NCBI RefSeq assembly: GCF_000685355.1
Contig: NZ_JHET01000013.1
Location: 62,001-126,000, forward strand
DNA length: 64,000 nt
Direction of reading: 5' to 3'
Origin: Microbacterium sp. CH12i
GTDB taxonomy: Bacteria > Actinomycetota > Actinomycetes > Actinomycetales > Microbacteriaceae
Shown here: positions 35,995 through 44,407 of the stretch, one piece after another
Layout of the letters: each line of letters opens with the position of its first letter
Numbering within the stretch: the stretch's first letter is position 1
Program-made: the position numbers and the translations under genes
The notes under the pieces: model-generated
Database searches by the model: none
Told to the model about the DNA's origin: nothing
Seen by the model: the letters and a program-made list of their open reading frames with translations, nothing else

Positions 35995-36399
35995 ATGGCT
36001 TCTCCCGCACGCACCACCGCTCGCGTCCTGCTCGGCTCGTTCCTCGTGTTCGCCGGGATCTCGCATCTCACTTTCGGCCGCCGCGAGTTCCAGGCGCAGG
36101 TTCCGGACTTCGTGCCGCTCGAGCCCGACACCACGGTCGTAGCATCCGGCGCGGTCGAGGTCAGCCTCGGAGCTGCGCTCCTGTTCGCGCGTCGCCGACG
36201 CGGTCTGGTCGGAGTCGTCGCGGCACTGTTCTTCATCGCCGTGCTTCCCGGCAACGTGTCACAGTGGACGCATCACCGTGACGGCTTCGGACTCGACACC
36301 GAGATCAAGCGCTTTGTTCGCTTGTTCTTCCAGCCGGTGCTCGTCTGGCTGGCGTGGTGGTCGACCAGGGGGTCGAAGTCGTCGGTGGAGCGTTCATAA
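35995..36399 (+). CDS. DoxX-like small membrane protein
   Basis: 134 residues with four hydrophobic helices: ARVLLGSFLVFAGISHLTFG, TVVASGAVEVSLGAALLFA, LVGVVAALFFIAVLPGNVSQ and FFQPVLVWLAWWS. The pattern AGISHLTF...VPDFVP...G..E...G.AL is typical of DoxX/DUF4345-like membrane proteins. Its stop codon TAA (36397-36399) is embedded in the left arm of a large palindrome shared with the convergent gene. Function unknown. Confidence 0.82.
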   Translation: MASPARTTARVLLGSFLVFAGISHLTFGRREFQAQVPDFVPLEPDTTVVASGAVEVSLGAALLFARRRRGLVGVVAALFFIAVLPGNVSQWTHHRDGFGLDTEIKRFVRLFFQPVLVWLAWWSTRGSKSSVERS

Positions 36400-36473
36400 C
36401 TCCTCAAATCTGCAGCAGAACGCCCCGAATCCACTGGATCCGGGGCCGTTCTGGCAACTCTTGAGGAGTTATG
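36395..36473. terminator. 79-bp palindrome carrying both stop codons of convergent genes
   Basis: CATAACTCCTCAA (36395-36407) pairs perfectly with TTGAGGAGTTATG (36461-36473). A second inner stem (CAGAACGCCCCG with CGGGGCCGTTCTG) extends the structure. The TAA of the DoxX gene (36397-36399) lies in the left arm and the TAA of the SRPBCC gene (36471-36469) in the right arm. It is probably a bidirectional terminator, perhaps derived from a mobile intergenic repeat. Confidence 0.65.
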
Positions 36474-37461
36474 AGCAGCTCGAGGGGCTGAGCACCTCGC
36501 GCTCCAACCGCGCGAACGACTCCTCCATGCCGTCGGCCATGCCGGTGGCGAGAATCATGTCGCGGGTCTCCTTGTCGGGATACTCGATGAGTACCGTGAC
36601 GAGAGTGGCGCCGTCTTCCTCGTAAAGGTTGAGGTCGTTGAGCGTCTGGGGGCCTTTGGTACCCTGCATCCGCTCGGTGGTGACGGCGCGACGTGGCGCG
36701 TCGACGAGCAGCACTTCGCCCTCGAATCCGAAGGGCTCGCCCTCTGTGTCTCCGACCGGTGCCCAGGAGTTGCGGTAGGTGTCACCCGGCTTGGTACCGA
36801 CGACCGACTCTGTCATCTCCCAGCCGTCGGGTCCGAGCATCCACTTCTTTACGAGCTCGGCGTCGTGGTGGGCGCGCCAGACGAGCTCGCGTGGACCGTT
36901 CACCAGCCGGGTAATGCGCACGTGGGTGTCGTCGAGCAGTTCGACGCGGGTGCCCTTGCCCTGCGCGTAGTCGCGGAGGTCTTGCAGCACGGCATCGAGC
37001 TGACTCATCGCCATCTTTGTGCCCTCGATCGCGCCCATGGCGACGACCTGCTCGAGCGCTTCGGCCGAGCTGAAGTAGCTGGTGTTGACCATGCGCGTGC
37101 CGTCGCCGGATGCTTCGAACACGAACGCCATTCGCATCGCGGGGAAGCCCTCCAGCGGCTGGCCCGAGTCATCGACGAACGAGTCAAGCACCTCAAACCG
37201 GTGCGGCGCATCGATCGCGAGGAACTCCCAGGAGCCGGATGATCTCTCTCCCTGGGGGCTGGTCATGTGATAGATCGCTCGTCCGCCGACGGTGTGGTCC
37301 CAGTCGGTGAAAGTGGCTGGCCAACCTGGAGGTCCCCAAAACCGTTCGAGCTGGCGCGGATCACTGTATGCCCTCCACACTCGCTCAAGCGGCGCGGCGA
37401 GCTCGGCGATGACGGTCATGGTGAGGTTCTCGGCATCCGTTGCGACATCGATGACAGGCAT
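36469..37461 (-). CDS. SRPBCC (AHSA1-like) protein with two tandem domains
   Basis: 330 residues made of two AHSA1-type START-like domains. First: IAELAAPLERVWRAYSDPRQ, LERFWGPPGWPATFTDWDH and FVFEASGDGTRMVNTSYFSS. Second, from about residue 175: ITRLVNGPRELVWRAHHDAE, VKKWMLGPDGWEMTES, with LVTVLIEYPDKETRDMILAT near the end. Such proteins often pair with an ArsR-type regulator, as here (stop-to-start gap of one base). Ligand unknown; hydrophobic small molecules are typical. Confidence 0.9.
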   Translation of the reverse strand: MPVIDVATDAENLTMTVIAELAAPLERVWRAYSDPRQLERFWGPPGWPATFTDWDHTVGGRAIYHMTSPQGERSSGSWEFLAIDAPHRFEVLDSFVDDSGQPLEGFPAMRMAFVFEASGDGTRMVNTSYFSSAEALEQVVAMGAIEGTKMAMSQLDAVLQDLRDYAQGKGTRVELLDDTHVRITRLVNGPRELVWRAHHDAELVKKWMLGPDGWEMTESVVGTKPGDTYRNSWAPVGDTEGEPFGFEGEVLLVDAPRRAVTTERMQGTKGPQTLNDLNLYEEDGATLVTVLIEYPDKETRDMILATGMADGMEESFARLEREVLSPSSCS

Positions 37462-37462
37462 T

Positions 37463-37837
37463 TCACTCTCCTAGTGGTTGTGATGCGTGGTGTTGTGGTG
37501 CTGGCGGCTCGGCCAACAGGTCGTCGAGGCGAGAGATGCGTGCCCGCCAGAGGTCTTCGTAGCGAGCCAGCAAAGCCCGGGCGCGTGCGATCATCTCGGG
37601 ATTCGCGCGGACGAGCCGCTCGCGTCCCTCGGCGCGTTTGATGATGAGGCCGGCGGACTCAAGGACGGCGACGTGCTTCTGCACGGCAGCGAACGACATG
37701 TCGTAGTCGCCCGCGAGGGCCGACACCGACTGCTCTTCGTTGATCGTGCGCCGCAAAATATCGCGTCGGGTCGCCGTCGCCAGTGCATGGAACACACGGT
37801 CGATCTCCGCTTCGCTCACTTCAGATTGTGCAACCAT
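37463..37837 (-). CDS. ArsR-family winged-helix regulator paired with SRPBCC gene
   Basis: 124 residues: VFHALATATRRDILRRTINE (15-34), SVSALAGDYDMSFAAVQKHV as HTH, and EGRERLVRANPEMIARARAL. This subgroup (no metal-binding cysteines) is usually co-transcribed with AHSA1-type proteins. The start codon sits inside a palindrome (CAACCA-TT-TGGTTG) and 8 bases behind a clear -10 element, with no ribosome site, so the mRNA is probably leaderless and the operator autoregulatory. Confidence 0.9.
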   Translation of the reverse strand: MVAQSEVSEAEIDRVFHALATATRRDILRRTINEEQSVSALAGDYDMSFAAVQKHVAVLESAGLIIKRAEGRERLVRANPEMIARARALLARYEDLWRARISRLDDLLAEPPAPQHHASQPLGE

Positions 37838-37874
37838 TTGGTTGTACGTTATGCCGCGACGGATGCCGTGTCAA
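37831..37874 (-). promoter_or_regulatory. Promoter and overlapping operator of the arsR-SRPBCC operon
   Basis: On the minus strand a perfect TTGACA (37874-37869) is followed after 17 bases by TAACGT (37851-37846), a good sigma-70-type promoter. The predicted transcript begins at or next to the ATG at 37837. The palindrome CAACCA-TT-TGGTTG (37831-37844) covers the start point and start codon. A regulator bound there would block initiation. Confidence 0.65.
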
Positions 37875-37913
37875 GGGTTTTCCGATTTCTCTTGTCGCCG
37901 CGGAAGTGCCGCG

Positions 37914-38525
37914 AATGTCTTCGGCGGGGGAATCGGCGATGAGCTTCCGGAGCGGGCCGCGCTTGGGTCTCGTGCCCGCAAGATGATCGATGAGGGTCTG
38001 GTGAATCTCGTGACCGGGTTCCGCGTCGCGGAGTTCCGCCAGGATGGTGATTCGCTGACAATCGTTGCTGAGAATGGGCGTGAGGTCGACCGGGTCGCTC
38101 ACGTGTTTGCGCTCACCGGATTCCGCCCAGACACAGAAATGCTGCGGGAGCTGCGCACCGATCTCGACCCTGCTTTTGACGCTGTCGCGGGGATCGCTGC
38201 CGAGATCGACCCGAACATCCACTCCTGCGGATCCGTCTCGGCAACGGGAGCCAGGGAACTCGCCCAGCCCGAACATGGCTTCTTCATCGTCGGCGTGAAG
38301 TCGTACGGCCGCGCGCCGACATTCCTCGCGCTGACGGGCTTCGAGCAGGTGCGCAGCGTCGTCGCGCACCTCGCTGGCGACCACGAGGCCGCTGCACGCA
38401 ATGATCTCGTTCTTCCCGACACGGGAGTGTGTGGCGGATCGGGGGACTTCGACGACAACGCCGGGAGCTGCTGCGCCGCACCGGCCGCGCTCCAGATCGG
38501 CGCGCGCCCCGTCGCCGTCGGCTGA
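37914..38525 (+). pseudogene. C-terminal remnant of an arsenic-operon FAD-dependent oxidoreductase
   Basis: The open frame encodes NVFGGGIGDELPERAALGSR, HVFALTGFRPDTEMLRELRT, and a cysteine-rich end (GVCGGSGDFDDNAGSCCAAP). This matches the C-terminal half of ArsO-like flavoproteins found in actinobacterial arsenic operons, with the terminal CCxAP element. The N-terminal ~200 residues with the FAD-binding GxGxxG are missing; upstream DNA is instead the promoter of the divergent arsR gene. No credible start codon with ribosome site is present. Best read as a 5'-deleted pseudogene. Confidence 0.68.
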
Positions 38526-38552
38526 CGGGCAGGTGAATTCTCTCCAGGACGT

Positions 38553-38587
38553 TTGCACTCAGTATCGATGGATGTCAATATAGACAC
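38553..38587 (+). promoter_or_regulatory. Probable promoter/operator of the arsenic genes
   Basis: TTGCAC (38553-38558), a 17-base spacer and CAATAT (38576-38581) form a plausible promoter. The start point would fall close to the ATG at 38588, implying a leaderless transcript. The overlapping TGTC-AATATA-GACA symmetry (38573-38586) is a candidate binding site for the ArsR encoded downstream. Confidence 0.5.
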
Positions 38588-39139
38588 ATGTCGATTCAAG
38601 AAGTTGAGCTGGTCATCATCGGTTCAGGCCCCGCCGGGTACACCGCTGCGGTCTACGCCGCACGCGCCGGGCTTACCCCCGTTGTCCTCGCCGGTTCCGT
38701 CACCGCGGGTGGTGCGTTGATGACGACTACCGAGGTGGAGAACTTCCCCGGCTTCGTCGATGGCGTGCAAGGTCCGGAGCTGATGGAGTCGATGCGCGCC
38801 CAGGCCGAACGCTTCGGCGCCCGCATCCAGCTCGACGACGCCGTCCGCGTCGACCTCGACGGCCCGATCAAGGTCGTCGAGACCGGAGCAGGTGAGACAT
38901 TTCACACGCGTGCGGTCATCCTCACCATGGGTTCCGCCTACCGCAAGCTCGGCATCGTCGATGAAGAGCGCCTCACCGGGCACGGCGTGTCATGGTGTGC
39001 GACGTGCGACGGGTTCTTCTTCCGTGAGCAGGAGATCGTCGTCGTCGGCACCGGATGCGCGGCCGCGCAGGACGCTCAGCACTACCTGTCTGCTCTCGAC
39101 GAAAACGCCACCATCGAGCTCGAGGAAGTGTTCGCATGA
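38588..39139 (+). pseudogene. Thioredoxin reductase with large in-frame internal deletion
   Basis: 183 residues instead of ~310. The N-terminal FAD domain (ELVIIGSGPAGYTAAVYAAR, TEVENFPGFVDGVQGPELM) and the redox motif SWCATCDGFFFREQEIVVVG are present to residue ~155. The sequence then jumps to TGCAAAQDAQHYLSAL, the extreme C-terminal motif of TrxB. About 125 residues of the NADPH domain and second FAD segment are gone, with frame kept. The stop overlaps the ACR3 start (ATGA). It could still be translated and thus couple ACR3 translation, but should be inactive as a reductase. Confidence 0.75.
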
Positions 39140-40233
39140 GCGCCGTAACCGCTCCCGCACAGGCCCCGACGTCGCGCCGCCTGTCCACTCTGGACCGCTG
39201 GCTGCCGCTGTGGATCGGGTTTGCCATGGTCGCCGGCATCCTGCTCGGCCGATTCATCCCCGGCGTCTCCCCGCTGCTCGCAAGCCTCGAGGTCGGCGGA
39301 ATCTCCGTTCCGATCGCGCTCGGGCTGCTTGTGATGATGTACCCCGTGTTGGCGAAGGTCCGCTACGACAAGGTCGCTGCCGTCACCGGCGATAAGAAGC
39401 TGCTCATCTCCTCGCTGGTGCTGAACTGGCTGGCGGGCCCCGCGCTCATGTTCGCGCTCGCGTGGATGTTCCTCCCAGACCTTCCCGAGTACCGCACAGG
39501 GCTCATCATCGTCGGCCTCGCCCGCTGCATCGCGATGGTCGTCATCTGGAACGACCTCGCCTGCGGCGACAGGGAAGCCGCCGCCGTTCTCGTCGCGATC
39601 AACTCCGTCTTTCAAGTCGTTGCCTTCTCACTGCTCGGCTGGTTCTACCTCACCGTCCTGCCCGGCTGGCTCGGGCTCGACACACAGGGGCTGGACTTCT
39701 CCGTCGGAGCGATCGCCCTGAATGTGCTGATCTTCCTCGGCATCCCGCTGCTCGCCGGATTCGCATCCCGCTTCATTGGCGAACGGCACAAGGGACGTGA
39801 CTGGTACGAGGAAAAGTTCCTGCCGAAGCTCGGCCCGTGGGCGCTGTACGGATTGCTGTTCACGATCGTGCTGCTGTTCGCTCTGCAGGGTGAGCAGGTG
39901 ACATCACGTCCGCTCGACGTCGCCAGGATCGCACTGCCGCTGCTGGCGTACTTCGCGGTGATGTGGTTCGTCGGACTCTTCGCCGGCAAGGCACTCGGCC
40001 TCGGTTACGCTCGCTCGTCGACGCTGGCCTTCACGGCTGCTGGCAACAACTTCGAGCTGGCGATCGCGGTTGCGATCGGCACGTTCGGGGCTGCCTCCGG
40101 GCAAGCGCTCGCAGGCGTCGTCGGACCCCTCATCGAGGTCCCCGTTCTCGTCGGGCTCGTCTACGTCTCGCTCTGGGCAGCCCGCAAATGGTTCCACACC
40201 GACCCGTATACAGGCGAAAGGTTGTCATCATGA
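39136..40233 (+). CDS. ACR3-family arsenite efflux transporter
   Basis: 365 residues from ATG 39136. About ten transmembrane helices with ACR3 hallmarks: GLLVMMYPVLAKVRYDKV, the conserved cysteine segment IIVGLARCIAMVVIWNDLAC (catalytic Cys in ARCIAMV), and ALAFTAAGNNFELAIAVAIG-type sequence near the C-terminus (TLAFTAAGNNFELAIAVAIG). ACR3 exports arsenite using the proton gradient. Start overlaps the TrxB remnant stop and its own stop overlaps the ArsR-ArsC start, both as ATGA. Confidence 0.95.
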   Translation: MSAVTAPAQAPTSRRLSTLDRWLPLWIGFAMVAGILLGRFIPGVSPLLASLEVGGISVPIALGLLVMMYPVLAKVRYDKVAAVTGDKKLLISSLVLNWLAGPALMFALAWMFLPDLPEYRTGLIIVGLARCIAMVVIWNDLACGDREAAAVLVAINSVFQVVAFSLLGWFYLTVLPGWLGLDTQGLDFSVGAIALNVLIFLGIPLLAGFASRFIGERHKGRDWYEEKFLPKLGPWALYGLLFTIVLLFALQGEQVTSRPLDVARIALPLLAYFAVMWFVGLFAGKALGLGYARSSTLAFTAAGNNFELAIAVAIGTFGAASGQALAGVVGPLIEVPVLVGLVYVSLWAARKWFHTDPYTGERLSS

Positions 40234-41221
40234 ACGTCACACTGACCGCTGACGAGACCTGCAGTCCCGTCAGCACGCATGCAATCGGACAGGATGCCGC
40301 GACATCGGTGGCATCCACGCTGAAGGCACTGTCGGACCCGTTGCGGCTGAGAATGCTCTCTGCCATCGCCTCCGACCCTCGTGGAGAATCCTGCGTCTGT
40401 GATCTCGCCGAGCTGGCAGACGTGTCGCAGCCAACGGTCTCGCATCACCTGAAGGTCCTCAGGGATGTCGATGTGCTGACGTCTGAGCGCCGCGGCACGT
40501 GGGTCTGGTACAAGATCAACCCGAACCGTCGCCGCGCCGTGACGACACTGTTGGATTCCTTCGCACCCGCCACCGTCGCAGCGCCCTGGGCGGAGGACGC
40601 AGCAGATGACGCGCGTCGGCCAGACTTCGACGCGCGCGTCACGCATCTCGCCGACGAGCTGGCGGCGCAGATTCCAGAACTCGACTCAGCTATGGTCCTC
40701 ACCATCGTTCGAGAGTCATACACCGCTCTCGCTCGCACTGCCCGTGTGACGTCGGCACTGATTCCGCTCACTGAGCGGTTCGCCCGGCAGCGCCTGAGCG
40801 ATCTCACCCGCGACCGCGACACCGCCGTACCGCAGGTCTTGTTCGTCTGCGTCGCCAATGCCGGCCGCTCCCAGCTCGCTGCTGCGCTCGTCAACCAGAT
40901 CGCCGACGCAAGGTCATCGCCCGCTCCGCAGGATCGAGCCCCGCCGATGTCATCCACCCGCACGTGCGATCTCTACTTGCCGAGATCGAAGGTGACGGTG
41001 CCGCTGAGCGGTTCCCGAAGCCCCTCACCGACGACGCCGTCCGCGCCGCGGACATCGTCATCACCATGGGATGCGGCGATGTCTGCCCGATCATCCCCGG
41101 CATCCGCTATGACGACTGGGCGGTCGGCGACCCGGCCCTCGCGTCCCGCGAAGGCGTCGAAGCCATCCGCGATGACATCGCCACCCGTGTCCGCACCCTC
41201 GTCGACGACCTTCTCAACTGA
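40230..41221 (+). pseudogene. ArsR regulator fused to low-molecular-weight arsenate reductase, frameshifted
   Basis: From ATG 40230 the product has three parts. Residues ~25-110 are an ArsR winged helix (LKALSDPLRLRMLSAI, ESCVCDLAELADVSQPTVSH with the As-binding cysteines). Residues ~130-195 are a helical bundle seen before ArsC domains in actinobacteria. From ~200 comes an ArsC domain with P-loop FVCVANAGRSQLAAAL (Cys-x5-Arg), continuing in another frame as LLAEIEGDGAAERF and VITMGCGDVCPIIPGIRYDD. One base missing near 40906-40909 (GACGCAAGG for GACGGCAAGG) breaks it; repaired length 330. The fusion would sense arsenic and reduce arsenate in one chain. Confidence 0.85.
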
Positions 41222-41246
41222 CCACCCTTCTCGAACTGGAGAAACC

Positions 41247-41654
41247 ATGACTGACACAAACACCAAGCCATCCGTCCTCTTCGTCTGCGTCCACAACGCT
41301 GGACGCTCGCAGATGGCCGCCGGCTTCCTCCGCGACATCGCGGGCGACCGCATCGAGGTTCGTTCCGCTGGTTCCATGCCCGCCGACCAGATCAACCCCA
41401 TCGCGGTGGAGGCGATGTCAGAACTCGGTATCGACATCACCAACGAACAGCCCAAGATCCTGACCACCGAAGCCGTCCAGGCGTCCGACGTCGTCATCAC
41501 GATGGGGTGCGGGGATGCATGCCCGTTCTTTCCCGGAAAGCGCTACGAGGACTGGAAGCTCGACGACCCGGCCGGTCAGGGAATCGACTCCGTCCGCCCG
41601 ATCCGCGACGACATTCGCGCACGGATCAAGCAGCTGGTGAGTGAACTCGTCTAG
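41247..41654 (+). CDS. arsC: Arsenate reductase, mycothiol-transferase/LMW-phosphatase type
   Basis: 135 residues from ATG 41247, with GGAG upstream. The P-loop is VLFVCVHNAGRSQMAAGF (Cys-x5-Arg, residues 13-19), followed by RSAGSMPADQINPIAVEAM and ITMGCGDACPFFPGKRYEDW with the conserved late cysteines. In actinobacteria such enzymes form an arseno-mycothiol adduct that is then reduced; arsenite leaves through ACR3. It is intact and follows the broken fusion gene by 25 bases, so it could supply arsenate reduction alone. Confidence 0.94.
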   Translation: MTDTNTKPSVLFVCVHNAGRSQMAAGFLRDIAGDRIEVRSAGSMPADQINPIAVEAMSELGIDITNEQPKILTTEAVQASDVVITMGCGDACPFFPGKRYEDWKLDDPAGQGIDSVRPIRDDIRARIKQLVSELV

Positions 41655-41658
41655 CAAC

Positions 41659-42021
41659 CTACTCCGGCACGGACCGCACCACGCGCGCAGGCGAGCCGAC
41701 AACAATCGCCCCGGCTGGGACGCTTTCGTGACGACGGATGCTGCGTCCACGACAGCATCGATCCTGGAAGCGGCATCCGGAGTTGATGAAGATTCTTTTG
41801 CCGAGCGTGATGTTCTTGCCGAAGTCGGCTGTGAAGGGCGGGAAGACGGTGACGGTCTCGTCGACGGGTTTGCCGATCAGCTCTGACAGGAGCTCACGCA
41901 CACGGGCGGGCTCGTGATAGCCGCCGTTGAGTTCGCCGGTGATGCGCATGGATTCCTGGCTGGCGAGGTGCATGACCTCGTGCAGGGGCGAGTCGCCGGT
42001 GATGGTGCGACCAGCGTTCAT
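41659..42021 (-). pseudogene. Sugar O-acetyltransferase (maltose/galactoside type) with collapsed core
   Basis: The N-terminal part matches hexapeptide acetyltransferases (VMHLASQESMRITGELNGGY, then PVDETVTVFPPFTADFGKNI and RIFINSGCRFQD). The following ~55-60 residues that hold the left-handed helix and catalytic histidine (NHD-like) are absent. A short segment in another frame reads AVVDAASVVTK, and the original frame resumes as SVPAGAIVVGSPARVVRSVP. So there is a large deletion plus a one-base loss in an A run near 41730. The protein cannot form the trimeric active site. Confidence 0.75.
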
Positions 42022-42032
42022 GGCAGCGCAGG

Positions 42033-43790
42033 TCAGCGCGGGTCGCGGCGCCCGAAGACTCCCGCGAACACGGCGTGCGCGAGCGGGATCACGGAGACGG
42101 CGAGGAGCACTATTCCGAGTACCGCGTTCGGCACCAGCAGGAGGGAGCCGCCGACGACCAGCCCCGCGAACAGCACCGCCGAGACGACACGCAGGCCGAT
42201 CCGTTCTAACCGCGCGAGGCGACGCTCGAGGCGCGAGGTGTCAAACGACAGCGTGCCCTGTTCGGCCTCGCTGATCACGGCGTCGAGCCGGCCGGGGAGA
42301 CGTGCGACGATGCCAGCGGATGCCAACGCCTGCTGCGCGAACGCTTTCACTGTGTTGCCAGTTTCGTCACGCAACAGCTGCGCGGCGTAGGGCTCGACAG
42401 CATCCCAGACGTTGAACTTCTCGTTGAGTCCGCTGCACATGCCAGACGTCAGCGAGACCGCGCGGAAGAGCAGCAACATCCCTTCCGGAAGCTGGAACGG
42501 CAGCGAGCGGATGGTGTCGCCGAACTCGCGGGCGAAGTCGCGGAACTCGCGGGGGTCGACAGTGCTCAGCTCGGCGAAGCCCATTCCGCCGAAGCGGGCG
42601 AACAGCGCGGTGATGGCGCGTTCGAACTCACGGGTGTCGCCGGATGGCAGCAGCACGCCGACTTCTTGCGCAGCTTCGACGAGCTTCTTCCCATCGCGGC
42701 CGGCGACGGCGATCACGAGCGCCCGTAAGCCGCTGCGGAGGTTGACGGGGACCTCGCCCATCATCCCGAAGTCGATGAATGTCAGCCGCCAGCCGCTCGC
42801 TGAGCCTGGCGAAGCGCCGCCGGCAGCTGCGCCATCCGACACCGGCGTGACGAAGATGTTGCCGGGGTGCGGGTCAGCGTGGAAAAAGCTGTGCGTGAAG
42901 ACCTGCTCGAACATGACCTCGGCGAAGGTGCTGGCGACTTCGGCGGGGTCGATTCCGGCAGCGCGCAGAGCGTCGGTGTCGTTGATCTTGATCGCGGTGA
43001 CGTCCGACAATGTGAGCACCCGCCGGGTCGTGCGTTCCCAGGCGACGATGGGGGCAGCGACCCTGACATCATCGTCGAAGTTCTCGGCGAACCGTTCGGC
43101 GTTCGCGGCCTCGTGCAGGTAGTCGATCTCCTCGAGGCTGGTGTGCGCGAATTCTTCGACGAGCGCGGGGGCGTCGACGCGGTCCGAGACGATGCGGATA
43201 CGGCGAAGCCACCCGCCTACTTTGCGAAGCGCGGCGAGGTCGACGGCGATGATGTCGTCGATGCCGGGCCGCTGCACTTTGACGACGACATCCGTGAAGC
43301 CGGTGTCGGCCGCGTCTTGTTCGGAGAGTCGCGCGCGGTGCGCTTGCCCGAGGGATGCCGCAGCCAGCGGCACGTCGTCGAACCACGCGTATGCGCGCTC
43401 GAGTGGCACACCGAGTTCGGCCTCTGCTTGCCTCTTGATGTCGGCGAACGGGACCGCGGGAACTTCGTCCTGCAGCCCCGCGAGCTCGGCGGTGATTTCG
43501 GGCGGGAGTACGTCCATCCGCGAGGAGAGGAACTGACCCACTTTGATCATGAGCCCGCCGAGGTCGACGGCGAGCGCGTGGAAACGCTGCGCGAGCCGTC
43601 GCATCCGGTTTTCGCGGGTGCGCTCGCTGACGCCTGCGAGGCCGATGCGCGGCAGGAGCAGTTCGAACCACCAGAGCTGTACGAGCTGCAGTGATGCGAA
43701 GCGCAGGATGCGTCGGTAGCGGGCGCGGTGAGGCTGCGCTTGTTGCGGCAGGGGATGTTGCGGCAGGGGATGTTGCGCGTCAGCCATCAT
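42033..43790 (-). CDS. ABC1/UbiB-family protein kinase-like protein
   Basis: 585 residues. The UbiB KxGQ motif is LGGLMIKVGQFLSSRMDVLP near residue 78. The kinase core follows: PLAAASLGQAHRARL (A-rich loop), VVVKVQRPGI, YLHEAANAERFAENF, FFHADPHPGNIFV (catalytic loop) and LTFIDFGMMGEV (DFG). Two C-terminal hydrophobic helices anchor it. The N-terminus contains a 15-bp tandem repeat (QHPLPQHPLPQ). Between HPGNIFV and WRLTFIDFG there is an extra GGASPGSASG encoded by a REP-like element. The family influences quinone or lipid metabolism. A PadR gene lies 13 bases upstream, probably co-transcribed. Confidence 0.92.
   Translation of the reverse strand: MMADAQHPLPQHPLPQQAQPHRARYRRILRFASLQLVQLWWFELLLPRIGLAGVSERTRENRMRRLAQRFHALAVDLGGLMIKVGQFLSSRMDVLPPEITAELAGLQDEVPAVPFADIKRQAEAELGVPLERAYAWFDDVPLAAASLGQAHRARLSEQDAADTGFTDVVVKVQRPGIDDIIAVDLAALRKVGGWLRRIRIVSDRVDAPALVEEFAHTSLEEIDYLHEAANAERFAENFDDDVRVAAPIVAWERTTRRVLTLSDVTAIKINDTDALRAAGIDPAEVASTFAEVMFEQVFTHSFFHADPHPGNIFVTPVSDGAAAGGASPGSASGWRLTFIDFGMMGEVPVNLRSGLRALVIAVAGRDGKKLVEAAQEVGVLLPSGDTREFERAITALFARFGGMGFAELSTVDPREFRDFAREFGDTIRSLPFQLPEGMLLLFRAVSLTSGMCSGLNEKFNVWDAVEPYAAQLLRDETGNTVKAFAQQALASAGIVARLPGRLDAVISEAEQGTLSFDTSRLERRLARLERIGLRVVSAVLFAGLVVGGSLLLVPNAVLGIVLLAVSVIPLAHAVFAGVFGRRDPR
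42793..42818. repeat. Second REP-like element, inside the ABC1 kinase gene
   Basis: CGCTCGCTGAGCCTGGCGAA and the following GCG match the element at 8143-8176 in 22 of 24 core positions after reverse complementing. It adds an in-frame Gly/Ala/Ser-rich stretch to the loop between the catalytic and DFG motifs, where an insertion is likely to be tolerated. Confidence 0.5.
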
Positions 43791-43803
43791 GCCCCTCTAC
43801 TGA

Positions 43804-44379
43804 TCAGTCTTGGGCGAGGATCGCGTACAGCTTACGGCGGGCGTCGTCGAGGACGTCGACAGCTTTCTCCAACTGTTCGGAGTTTCCGGTGCGGGCCAGC
43901 TGGGCCGCCGCTCCGGCGAGGTCGACTCCGGCCTTGGCAAGGGCGCCGTGCTGGCCGTGTTCCCGGGTGCCAGTGGTGGTTTTCCAGGGTGCGGGTGCGT
44001 CGGCTTCGTCGGCAGCCGCGCGACCTGCTTCAGTGAGCGAGTAGGTCTTGCGGCCATTCTGCTCTTCGGCCGAGACGAGGCCTTCGTCGGCGAGGAGCTG
44101 AAGGGTCGGGTATACGGAGCCTGCGCTCGGCTTCCATGAGCCGTTGCTGCGCTCTTCGATCTCGCGGATGATCTGGTAGCCGTGCATCGGCTCTTCGGCG
44201 AGCAGGCTGAGGACGGCCGCGCGCACGTCGCCGCGGGCCATACGAGTCGAGCCGCCTGGACGCTGTTCGAAGGTCTTTCGGAGTTGATCCATGGCATCGA
44301 AGAGAGCGGATGCTGGACCACCTGCACCGCCAAAGGGCGAGCCTGAGCCGAATCCGCCGGTGGGGAATGAACCGTTCAT
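43804..44379 (-). CDS. PadR-family transcriptional regulator
   Basis: 191 residues. After a Gly/Ser/Phe-rich N-terminus the PadR winged helix reads DVRAAVLSLLAEEPMHGYQI (about 51-70), GSWKPSAGSVYPTLQLLADE and NGRKTYSLTEAGRAAADE. The C-terminal half is helical. AGGAGG five bases before the ATG gives a strong start. A perfect AT-rich palindrome lies 29-42 bases upstream. It precedes the ABC1 kinase gene by 13 bases and likely controls both. Confidence 0.92.
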   Translation of the reverse strand: MNGSFPTGGFGSGSPFGGAGGPASALFDAMDQLRKTFEQRPGGSTRMARGDVRAAVLSLLAEEPMHGYQIIREIEERSNGSWKPSAGSVYPTLQLLADEGLVSAEEQNGRKTYSLTEAGRAAADEADAPAPWKTTTGTREHGQHGALAKAGVDLAGAAAQLARTGNSEQLEKAVDVLDDARRKLYAILAQD

Positions 44380-44407
44380 GATGGCCTCCTAAAATTGAGC
44401 GATAGTC

